Below, in pieces: positions 36,174-47,973 of a stretch of DNA of 64,000 nucleotides. The notes below the pieces were generated by a model. The model ran no database searches. It saw nothing but the letters and a program-made list of their open reading frames with translations, and had not been told where the DNA came from. The position numbers and the translations under genes were made by a program. The stretch covers positions 868,001 to 932,000 of the forward strand of contig CAUJLY010000004.1 of NCBI GenBank assembly GCA_963281155.1, read 5' to 3'. The stretch is from Rhabditophanes sp. KR3021 (taxonomy: Eukaryota > Nematoda > Chromadorea > Rhabditida > Alloionematidae). Position 1 is the stretch's first letter. The number at the start of each line of letters is the position of its first letter.

Positions 36174-39100
36174 CTCTAAAAAGGAATAAATAACAAATTA
36201 ATTAACAAAAAAAAAGGTTGTGACGTCGCGAGTGGCCTGGATAAAATGAAATAATAATTTTTGATTAGTGCGTGCACAAATTGAATTATATAAACGATGG
36301 GTAGACATATTATATACCGGAAAATGAAACATAAAGATAATCCTTGAGACTTTGGTGGCAAGGTGGATCATATGTCAGTTTTAGAGACGTGGATGTGGAG
36401 ATCAATTTATCTATTCGCCTAACCACATCCTTTTTTGGAGTCATTTTTTGAGAACGGAAATGTGTTGTATTGTGATTTGAAAGGAATTCATGGTTGCTTT
36501 AATTTAAGCTTGAAATTAAATTGGATTTAGTAGTTATCTTCAACAAATACATATTAAATATTTGTACGAACAACAAATTTTCAAAAATATTTTAAATCGA
36601 GTTCAGAAAATGTCACCCAAGGAAAAGGTTATACCTTTAGTTATCAAATAAATAAAAGGAAAAAATGGTTACAGTATAATTAATTGTAAAAAATAGACTT
36701 GAGAGAAAGGTAATAAAAATATATTGGTACTAGAAATAAATTTGTCACAAATATGTTTATATTTTTGGGTGTGAGTGAAAGAAAAAGAAAAAGATGAGAA
36801 TTATATACACTTTCTCTTAATAACATGTATTTTATGGATGTCTAAGAAGACGGTGGAAGTCAGTAAAAGTGATTGTAAACTTAAAATAATTGTCTCTTTA
36901 TTTGTTTGAGGAATTGGAAAAAAGCTATAATAGTTTGGTATACCTGTTCAGGGTATAATAAAAAGATACAAGACAACAAACATAAAAAAAGTTTTCACTT
37001 GCTATACACGTTTGTGGTGAAAGACGACAGGTGATAATTAAAGTGATAAGTGTCGTTGTTAGATTGCCTTAAACAACAAGGTGCCTGTCCTTGATCTTAA
37101 AAGGTATGCATCTTTATCTTTTTTACTTCAAACTTGGTAGAGGGTAGTTAGACAAACTGCATGTTATTGCTTAAATAAGCTTCTTGGAGGAACAATATTT
37201 GAAGGCATATTTGACGTCTTCAGAAGGTGTACCTCTAACCTGTTTAAACCAAAATAGATGCATATAAAATGAATGGTATGATTTTGTCAACCAAATCACA
37301 TATTCACTTCATACACACTAAATAAATGTTTTATGGACGACGCCAAAAGTCGACAAGTTTAGGATGATTGTTTGTTGAAAAGTTGTAGTATTATTTAGTA
37401 TTAGAAAGGCGCAAGCGATAATCACCTAATATCAATAATTTTTCAACGACCCAACTGTCTCCCTAACCTTCGCCAAATATTTTTATTAAACTATTACTAT
37501 TGAAATTAAATTCACTAAATATTGAATCAAAATAATAAAGCTTTGTGTCTTCAAAAATAGAAACAAAGGAAGAATAAAAAGAATTATCCTTCAAAAGCAC
37601 CACCTAAAATTGTCAGTTAACAAAAGCATATTCTAAATATCATTGCTTAAAAGGTTGTTGCTTTCAAAACAGGTTATTTTTCCATTAATTAACGAGATGG
37701 ATGACACAACCATTCAAATATGTTATTAAGAAGATGCAATTATTATTTATTAATGTTATGTGTTATGATGTTTTTATTTTTTACATGAGATTACCAAAGA
37801 AATCCTCGATCTTTGCTTTTGTGAAATCGTGTTTTGAAATAAGGACAAAGATTTCAGAAATTACGTATGTCACAAAGCCACATCCAATATGATTTTGGAG
37901 CCTACTGTATGAAAAACCAACAATTCAACAAAGGCTTAATTCTGCCTAAGTCTAATCAAATCCCAATAAATGACTGCTTTTCATCACAATGATGTTAGTG
38001 ATTTATATAAAAATGTAATTCGTCAAGAATAACTTCAAAATGATGTGTCCAAAATATTAAGCAATAGATAAACACAAAATAACTACCAAATCGGACATGA
38101 TTATCCATAATTGACGTTGATAATGACAAAATATTAGTTTATTAGAAACACTTTCGATCAAATTCGAAATGCTTCTTGGACAAGTAACTTTAATAAATGA
38201 ATCTGGAGATTTATTTTTTGGTTAAATCGTAAATATATTATAATTTGTTTTTGACGTTCAATAATCCTTTCCTTGAAATGCCAAGATTTAATTTAATACA
38301 TTTTGTTAATGAATAAAATGCTAAATTCATTGAATTGGAAACAATCTTTTAATGATAAAAAGTGTCTGTAATTTGTGGTTTAAATATTAAAAACTTAAAC
38401 AATATTTTAAACCACAAATATTTTTTTAAGCTAAACATTTACGAAGATAAGCTACTAATTTAAATAGAAATTGAAGGTGCCATCTTTAACCACTTGGAAT
38501 TACACATGTAATGCCGATGTTATTGTATAGGAAAAGAATTTAAACGATTATTGAAGATGCCTTTAGTGGTCTGAAAGTTTTGAACTTTTTTTATCCTGTA
38601 AACAAAGTTTATTCCGTCCTTTCTTTAATAGAGTAATTTAGAATATTTGTCTACCTATAATTGAAAGCCTTTAAAGAAGGTTAAAAAATTAAATTAAAAA
38701 TTGACTAACCAAGCAAATGGCTTTTAATCTAGTTTATGACATGACAAATTGGAAATTAATTTTTTTTGATCTATTCAATTATATTTAATGCACAACCATC
38801 TTTTTGCAATTTATTCTGTGGTGATCTTTTGGCTTAAGTATTATTGGTGCGTGTCTACTTATATTAATGAGAGTTTTTTATACTTGACAAAATCAACTTT
38901 TTTGGCACTTTTGTTTGTCAAATTCGCACCAATCTGATTGACACTTATTTAAACATCTTTTGTGTGATTAATGAAAAAATTGTTGCAATTATTCTTGATG
39001 GTAAAAACATTTGGCCAAATCACAAAGTATTATCAATAGTTTATAGTTTCATTAAAAGTATAAATGATTTTTGTTCACATAAATAACAGGATAAATTATT

Positions 39101-42100
39101 GTTATTATTATTAACAGTTAAACCACAAAAAACTTGAAATCTTCCTCCGCATACATATATATCATTTTAATACATAAAGATATTCATATTTATTTTGATG
39201 GGGATGGCGCGCGTTGATGGTTTTTGAAGATAATACAATCACTAATTAATTGATAAATAAATGATCATTCAGTTAACTTAGTTTTTGTTGTTGTCTAGGA
39301 TCAACACCAGCCATTCATTCAATTTTGATAAGCCTCTTTAGGATGCTTTGTTGATTGAGTCATATTTGTTTGAGAGATATTCGTTCTCGCAATAAGTAAC
39401 ATTCTGTGACTTAAATTATGATCTTAAATCTCAATCCTCCGAATAATTAAATATAAATCTGTTCCTAAATCTCCTTTCTATCCATTTTTAAACTACATTA
39501 TATTTTTTAGTTGTCCATCACATTCAGGATTAAAATAAAACTTTACTTTTTTCCCCTACTTACACTTAATACAAAAGAAGTAAAGTTTATTTTTATGGAA
39601 GCATCTATTCCACTTAACATGAAAGATTAATTGCACGTTTATAATGTTGTTAACATAAATATCATCATTATCTGTTTAATTATTTTGTGTATCACGAACA
39701 CTTAACAATCTAATAATAATAATATAAAATTTCCAATTTAATGTAGCCACAATCTTTTTTTGAAAATAAACGGATTATACTTGTGGAAATGTTTGTGTCA
39801 CTTTTGCATTTTCCATAAGTCATTAGTTTGTAGTTAGTTCTATACTATTTCCATTAGTAAACACCAATTTAGGGCAAAAAACGACTTCATTGAAACTATA
39901 TTTAAAAAGTTCAATCCTTACATTATCTCACAGATTATTCCCTATTAGTAACAAACATCATCTACTTCCAGGGTCTGATTAAGAAGAAGTGTTCAATTTT
40001 ATTTACCTTAAACTTATATTTAAATTCTTGCAAATACAGTCAGAAGATCTTTTCGATCCTTCATTTGACCGTAATTCTTATATCATACACTAAAACTTTC
40101 TATTTTATAGTTGATCCTCGAAAACTTTAATAATCATCATTATTTTATCCTTAAAGAGTATATCTCTACATAAAAGACATCATCACCTCATCATCATAAA
40201 CCACTTGATGTTTCTTACCAACTTTTCCTTTGATCACACTCATAAATTTACAAATACAAATATACATGCATTCATTTGAATGTATTTATTTATAGTGTGC
40301 ATGGATAATGTCCATTTTCGTTTCAAGTGAAGGTTCGGGAGAAAACAGGCGGATTGTTTAATGTTGTTGAGTATTGTTTTGTATGTACTTTTTCTTGCCA
40401 CTGGACATGTTTATAATTTATTGTTAATGATAAGTATATCCAGATTCGGAGGTTTGTTAACTTATTTCTAATTTTCCCTTCTATAATGGGGATTGCCTTC
40501 AATTATAAGTTGGAAAGGAGATTGAAATGAAAGATGGCTTTAAGATTTTGTGTGAAATCTAAATTTACATTTGGTTTGTGGTAGGGATGTTTTTCAGAAT
40601 AAATTACATCTTTGTATATTGATAGCTAACCATTTTGTTCTGATTAATTTAGTAATCAAAGAAGCTTATCCACTGTTGACCAAAAAGATTTTTAAATGCA
40701 TCTTTTAAATTAGTTTGAGCTCACTGTTGATACCATATTACATTTTTTGTAGTTCATGACTACTCCTTCGTTGTAACTGATGAAAGCAAAGATTATGAAT
40801 CTATCAATTTATTTTTTACAAATAATTCATTAGCTAAATTAATCAGTAGATTGTACAGCAATGACGAGATGGGATGCCTGAATAGTTGACTAGATGTGGG
40901 ATACATTAATCTACCGTTATTTTGAACTAATCTCTGTGAATAGTTAAAAAATTAATCATTTCAAAACACACAAAAATCATACTATTTATATTTAATACAC
41001 TATGTAGTGCCTCTAAGTAATTCAAGTTTTTTTGTTATAATTTGTTTAGTAGTTGATATTAAATTAGTCTAAATTTGTTCCTCTTCGAAGCTTCACTTTC
41101 ATTTCTAAACTTTATTCAAACTAAATAAGTTTATTAAATAAGTATATTATTTATATTATTTGTTGTTATTATTATTCTTATTGTGATTGAACACAACCCG
41201 ATCACAATGTAAATAACTTTCAACAAAAGTTTTTTCCAATTGTTGAGCCTTATTGCCAAGGGCATTAAGTATTATTTGACGATCTCTATTTTTAGTTACA
41301 ATACAACTTGCTGAACATCATCATGAATATTTTAAACTTTTGATAATTCAACAAATATTTGATTTAGTATGTTTTGCGTCTTAAGAAATTTATCCACCTT
41401 TTCAATAATAAATTATATAATAGGTGGTTTGAATTTGTGGTCATTTTTATAATTTATTTAATATAAAAAATTTGATGATCATTTAAATGTGATAATGACA
41501 AACTTACTGAAACTAGTATTTTTGTAATTTGATTTGATTAAAACCCATTTTCCTCATCATTTGGTGGCATAATTTTAAGGAATCGTTCCTTTTAATGTGT
41601 ATTTATGTAATATGCCCCTAACATTTTGTATTTCTAATGTTATCTCTAATTAAATACCTCAAATAATAAGAACACAAAATCCGAAAGATCCCGCCTTTGG
41701 CGACATGAATGCGTAGTATACTTTCAAAACATAATTATTTTCTCCCTAATACATTTAATCTTTAACCAATCTTTTTGGAAACAAAAAAAGACTTTTGTAC
41801 TAGTCTTTAAGCAATTGCTTTATTACTATTAAATATTATCAAGCATATATTTAATATTTAAATTGTCAAACATGTTTATGGAGGCCTCTTTATCAAAGCT
41901 CTTAATGGTTATGATCCATTCGGATACATTTATTTAACGCAATTCCTTAATCAGAAAGGAAAATTCTTTTTCATTGCAATCAAATGAACTAATATACAAA
42001 ACGATTAGCCTACAGATTATGCTTTTCTATTTTTAAATTATAATGACTTAGCTAATTAATTTACCAATCACACAAATTCACCTCTTAGGGAGACTTAAAT

Positions 42101-43539
42101 ACCATATGTATACTGAATAAATTTTATTCATTTCCCATACTCTTATTTACATTTGCTAACCTTGACTAATCAACTGCTGCTCCTTTTTAGATGTATCATG
42201 CCTCAATATCAAAAAATTAACTTCTTTTCGAACTTGATTCAATAGCCTCTATTTGCACATGTCTACAACCTTTCTTGTTTAGCTAATATCATTTTGTTTT
42301 GTGACAAGCACCCTTTTTTAGTGAAGCAACCTTGGATGATAGTATAACCCTTTAGCCTATTGCTAAAGGTTACAACCACAAAAAATAACGGTGTAGGGTG
42401 ATGTGTTGTGGGTTGGTGCCGTTGATTAATCAAGAAATCACCGAAAACCGGTACTAGTCCCATTCATGACAAATATCGCTACCTAAACAAGCCCTAACAA
42501 TTATCATATGATTGAACATACCAAATTTATTCAACCCAAAAATTCACTTTTGCTTAATCAAAGAGGCCTTTACCAAAAGTAGTTGTAGGTTTTAACCTTA
42601 GGAAACAAGTTTGAAACAGGATCAAAGCTTTGACGAATACAACATTCATTTTTTTATCTCTTGCTCCCACCTTTCACCTTTTAACTGACATCAGAATAAA
42701 GAGACATTGTATTAGCTTACATTACTATTACCCTACATTTGTGCATTTTTTAGAGTGAATTCTAACTTTTTGAATTGCAATCATATAATTGATATACATT
42801 TAGTTATTATTGTTGTTTGTTGAGAACTTAATTTCTATTTTTTAATGTCTCGGTCTCGTTTGCTAATAAGGCTACTCTGAATCATCAAAACAACCAAATT
42901 GCTTTTCCCAACATTCTTCACCTAATTTTTACACATTGACATCATCAACCCCAAAACACATTTTCATTACCTTTTTCCTACCCTCCAAACAAAGAAAAAC
43001 AAACCGAAAAAATTCACCTCCCTGATCACTTTGATGCTTTTTGATCTTTTAAAGTTTCTCCTTCCATCCCCACTAAAAACTAGTACCTAACTAATCATAA
43101 ACCAAATTTCAAAAATTTACCTATAAATAAACGTCTCCTGAACTTTATTTTTACCTCATCTTCTGCTTCCTTTTCATCTGATTTATTATCATTAAACATA
43201 ATAAATATAACAAACACACAAACTTCTATAAATTGTTTTTGTTTGGTATCAATTTGCCTTTTTGATTATTAAAAAATATTAATATTATTTGTCTAAAAGC
43301 ATCATCTTATTTTCTCATTCATACTTATATTTGGATTTTTTGTTTCTGCTGTTGAAGTTGAGTTCATTTGATTGGCGGTACTTTTAGAAGCTTTCGTTCA
43401 ATATTTTTGTTTCAGACTATTAAATATAAAAAGCCGACCCACAAATTTGATCCCAAAATTTGTTTGAATCTTTTTTCTTTATATTAAAGTTGCCTTATTT
43501 GGTAAATTCACCACCAACCACCGTAACAACTTAAAAAGT
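36174..43539. other. Gene desert of about 7.4 kb upstream of the Pax gene
   Basis: The longest stretch without a gene. Stops are dense in every frame, and the few ORFs over 60 codons (37701-37892, 42263-42463) show no family likeness or usable splice partners. A long hairpin lies at 38371-38419. A desert next to a developmental transcription factor often holds enhancers; that is inference only. Confidence 0.45.
38371..38419. repeat. Long near-perfect inverted repeat (hairpin)
   Basis: Arms atttgtggtttaaatatt (38371-38388) and aatattttaaaccacaaat (38401-38419) pair with a single bulged base around a 12-nt A-rich loop. It could be a small-RNA-like hairpin, a remnant of a short inverted-repeat element or a folded UTR-like element. 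Nothing around it resembles a gene. Confidence 0.55.
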
Positions 43540-44544
43540 ATGAGTGAATGTCTTGAGGACCACCAGGTGATATATTTCATCGACACCAGTACACCTCAGA
43601 CCCTCGAACGAGATTTCTATGCCTGGTTAAATGTAAATCAAAATATTTCTTCCCATTACCATAATTAATCAATTTTCTATCTTTTTAAGGCCGATTATCC
43701 TTACAATGTTCCTTACGCCTCCAGTCATGTATATATCAATCACTCCGAAAAGTCTTACTATAATGGTGGAGGTTCTAGTAGTTATACATCTACTTCGAAT
43801 GGATCTAGTGAAGAGGCGATGTCAGAAAGGTCCTCTCCAAATATGTCGGCTTCGCCTCAGTCTTCGATGGGAGAGGGGAATGAGTGTGGAGGCTACTATA
43901 GGAGTGGAATGTTGCCAGGCCCGGACATGGGTATGGTGAATAGTTATGGGATGGCCAATTTGGAAGAAATGCAAAGACCACCTTTGATGAATTGTCCTAA
44001 TGGACAAAATACTTTGGTTGACTCCCATGGTCAACTTTACCAACAGCAGGTAGGTGGAATTTCACCGGTAGTTCAAGCTGCCACTGGGCAAGGCAGATCT
44101 TCGGGCACTAATCAGCTTGGAAGGACTTATTCGCCGGGGTTGCCTTTGTCGATGACGGAAAGGGAACAGATTGTTGCTTTGTACCAGAATGGATGGAAGA
44201 TTTGCGATATTTCGAAAAAGTTGTGCGTAACTCATTCCTGTGTTTCGAAAATCCTCAATCGTTTTCGAATGACTGGCTCAGTTAGACCGAAAGATGCTAA
44301 AGAGGGAAGAGTTGAATCACCATTAGTGATTGCTATCCGTGACTACAGATTCAGATTAGGAATGACAAGACAATCCGAAATCCGAGAACAATTAATAGCA
44401 GATGGTGTTTGTTCAAGAGAAAATGCACCCTCCAGAAGCAGTATTAATCAGTAAGTAAATGCATTTAAGAACCTAACTAATTACTCCCTATTCAGTATCC
44501 TCCGCACCAAACTCGACATCAAAAAAAGAACAAAACCAGTTTAA
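43540..44544 (+). CDS. pax-3: Pax-type paired-domain transcription factor
   Basis: Three exons: 43540-43632, 43690-44450 and 44496-44544; 300 residues. Residues 1-170 are low-complexity and rich in Ser, Gly, Asn and Met. The paired domain occupies about 172-294. Its PAI half has NQLGRTYSPGLPLSM, then KICDISKKLCVTHSCVSKIL and GSVRPKD; its RED half has SEIREQLIADGVCSRENAPS and SSINHILRTKL. The protein ends six residues later (KKRTKPV), so there is no octapeptide and no homeodomain. In most Pax proteins the paired domain is N-terminal; here it is at the C-terminus. This layout and the GRTY/KICDISK wording recall the nematode pax-3 type, but that subgroup name is tentative. It should bind DNA in the nucleus as a developmental regulator. 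Confidence 0.8.
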
Positions 44545-46744
44545 AGGAATGCACATAATATTTGCATATGTTTGTCATTTATCCAAAATCGGTCAAATCG
44601 AAAGATGAAACGTATATTATTGATAGTAAGAGGAAGTGATTGTGTCTTCCACTGCTAAACTCTTTATTAATTTAAATTAATGTGATGTGCTCGTTCCTAG
44701 CAACACTTGATGTTAAAGTCCTTCCCTTTATATCTACAGAATCTTAAAGTAACAAAAACGGCTTTCAGTATTTTTTGATCTCAAAAGCTCTAACCAAAAT
44801 GTTGAATGGACCTCTCTGTATTTTTTTGGATTTGTTTGTGGTTAGAAGAAAGAAGAATATATATAAATATTTTATTAATTATTAATTTTTTTTGTTTTGG
44901 ATGTAATATAAAGGTATATAAATTTTTAATAATATTGTGTAGCCAAATTGGTGTATAATATTGTTGATTGGTGTGGGGAAATTAGTTTGTTGTCTGAGAA
45001 AAGAAACTAGACAAATTTTTTAATTCATAAATAAGGAACAGTTGGAATTTGTGTTTTTTAGAGACGGATGTGTGAAATGATAATAAGTTAATGATATGTG
45101 GGGGATGGTTGAATTTAGATTGTTTGGAGGCAAGAGAATTTTTCTAATTTTAACACAAAATTTTAACATGCTGCTCACTGACTTGACGAAAATAGTTTAT
45201 CATATCGTTGGCGGAGTAAACGGAAATATTTTAACTTACCAGGGACTGACAGAAAGAGAACATTTCAACTTAATATTAACTGATTTGCCATAAAAAATGA
45301 AAACAAGGTCAACTGGCTTTAATGTTCCTTCATGAACCATCTAGTTTTTTATATATTTAAAATCAGCATCAAATTCTGCACAAGATGAACTTATTGAATG
45401 CCAATTTGAGTAGATTGTAAAAACTATATTACTATTATGAATCTCTTGAACGTTTGTGGCATTTAATCTGTTTTCTGTAATTTGGTAAATTTGTCTGTTC
45501 TCATCATTCGTCTAGTCTCTATTTTAAAAAGCTACAAAGCTACTATATAAAGTTGTTGTAAATAATCTTTTAAAAGTTCCAGACAATTTGGGTTCTCAAA
45601 TGCCATACAATGAAATGTCCCATATTTTACACAAAACTATCACAACCATTTCCTCACATTGCATCTCCTAATAGTGCTTTCAGTGAGTAATATAGCCAAC
45701 ATAAAATGACCTAGATTTAGCCAATTTACTAGAGCATACCATTTTGAATATGAGAAACTTTGATTGATTCAACTAAAATATTTCCCACTACTTTAACTCA
45801 TTACACTTAATAATAACTTTATTAAACTAATTTTACAACCTTTTAATAAAATTATAAATGTCTTTGTGACAACTGAATCACTATTATTTCTTAAACTCCC
45901 ATATAGATAGTATTACACTATCCGTTTACAACAACATATACATACCCAAAATTTGGATTGCTAGTGTAACTGATTGATAATAAATTACCTAAACCAACTA
46001 GGTTTGGATGCCATCTGACTTCTACTAACATCATTAGACACTTTTTACCTAACAAACATGTCAATCCAATTAAGTTTACTTTTTTGCGTTTTTTCGTGTG
46101 GTAGTATATTTTTGACACAACTACACTTTGCTTTTTGTAGAGACAAAATAGATAATTTTGTTGACGCCGCTTCGCACTTTATTAGTCAAGAAGTCAATCG
46201 GTACCTTCTTTTTTAGTCATACATCACTTTAACAATGTGCAAGCTTTTACACTACACACCATTGTATTCGATTGTTCTGCTTTTTATTAATTAATCCCCT
46301 CTAACAACAATAAAACCATTACTCATCAAAGATATGATGATGTTGGCCTACCAGGCGACTAACTATATCTCTTCTCCAGTGCATACCAAAACCATCCACA
46401 CAAATTCATTCGAAACGGGCTTTTCACAACTAACACATTATACTAGAAATAAATATTGATCGTGCCTTAATCAGTTTTGGTGACACTTCATTTTAAAATA
46501 CATGCACACCACCCCATCCTTTATAAAAGCTGTTGCTGCTGCTTTTTCTTTATTCTTATCTAATTTGGTATTTTTAAATATTATATTTTATTATCATAAA
46601 CGGTCGTTCTTTTGTTTATTATAACAAGGATATCAAATTACTTCTTTAAATTTTGCAAAGCAAAACTTTTAACCATATTGCATATATTTTCAGGGTGTAC
46701 TACTTTATTGCAATCAAATCAATTGGATTTGTATTCCTGCTAAA
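44545..46744. other. Intergenic, no gene seen
   Basis: About 2.2 kb of AT-rich DNA between Pax and syntenin. Small ORFs (45096-45293, 45918-46118) lack support. Confidence 0.4.
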
Positions 46745-47973
46745 ATGGCGTCCTTTTACCCATCTCTTGAGGATATGAGTGTTGATCAATATATATCAGT
46801 GAGTTTATTTAATTAAGAAGAACTGACATCATTTCCTTAAGCAATCAAAATTAATTAGCCTCCAAAAAGTAAACACACTTCCTTATCCTATATTTGACCA
46901 TAGTTTAATTATAGTCTCATTACCCACCACTAAATCGACCTTCTGCCCCGCAACCCTCGGCTCCTTATTATTTTTCGAATTATGGGGAGATAGGACATAA
47001 CGTAACGAACGTTCCGATTTATGAAGCTGTGGGGAACAATTGCTCACAATTTGCAACGGATGGGTTGGCAGAACAAATAGTCAATCGCATTCAGGGCAAT
47101 TCGATTGTTGGTGCAAACAATTCAGAGACATCGGAATTATTACCTAATGGAACTTTGATGGTTGCTCCAGTGTCGATGCTAACGCCGGGCTTATCAAGAT
47201 CAGTTGTGCACCACGGGTCCGTACTTCTTCCCTATACAAGCAAGAAGATGGTAAAGTGGGCCTTAGATTGCGATGTATCAATATGGGTATGTTTGTCCAA
47301 TTCGTGGCAGAGGACTCTCCAGCTAGCTATGCGGGCATTAGATTTGGCGATCAAATCTTGCAAATTGATGGGACTGAAATGCTGGGTGTTAATAGTGAGA
47401 AGGCGATGACGATGTTGAATAAGTCTAAAAAGGCTGCAACGATTGAGTTGATTATTAGAGATAGGCCATTCGAAAGATCAGTAACTTTGCACAAAGGAGA
47501 TACTGGTAGTTTAGGTTTTGCTTATGACGACAACAAAATTACCCACATCATCAAAGACACCAGTGCAAGTAGAAATGGCCTCCTCATAAACCAAAGGATC
47601 CTCGAAGTCAACGGTATCAACGTCCTTGGCCTCAAAGTAAGTTTGACTGTCTTCAGCATTTAAACGTAATCTGAATCCAAGATACAGAGCTTAAATAGTT
47701 TCATCACATTTAATACTGTAGATCTTGGATTTAAATTTAATTTATCTTGATCGTCAAGACTTACTTTAACGTGTATCTTCATTTATAGTCAGCTCAAATA
47801 GGCTCTATCATTGATGGAGCAGATCAAACTGTGACCTTAACAATTATGTCTAATGAAATGTATAATGAAATTTTGAAAAAGTAAGTTTGGATGGTTATAG
47901 GTGGTAATTTATCGTTTTTAGTGTCTCTTGGAGTTTGATTTTGAAAAAACAGGATCATTCGGTCCCTGAATAA
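46745..47973 (+). CDS. Syntenin (tandem PDZ scaffold) with a one-base frame break
   Basis: Exons 46745-46798, 46915-47636, 47789-47880 and 47922-47973. The N-terminus MASFYPSLEDMSVDQYIS matches the syntenin start, with its YPSLED motif. After a Pro/Asn-rich linker come two PDZ domains (GLRLRCINMGMFVQFV, then DRPFERSVTLHKGDTGSLGF) and the terminal DHSVPE, like the DHTIPEV end of syntenin-1. The frame breaks at 47215-47217. Upstream, GLSRSVVHHG is in one frame; downstream, VRTSSLYKQEDGKVG is in the next. The joined segment matches vertebrate syntenin residue for residue in length, as if one G were missing from a GGG run. No intron explains it. With the base restored the protein is 306 residues. 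Syntenin binds syndecan tails and PIP2 in endosome and exosome traffic. Confidence 0.82.

Noticed and set aside
35911..36189. 92-codon plus-strand ORF
   Set aside because: Antisense to the signal peptide and first exon of the secreted cysteine-rich protein; no independent support.
42263..42463. 66-codon minus-strand ORF in the desert
   Set aside because: Slightly higher GC locally but no domain, signal peptide or splice partner; likely chance.
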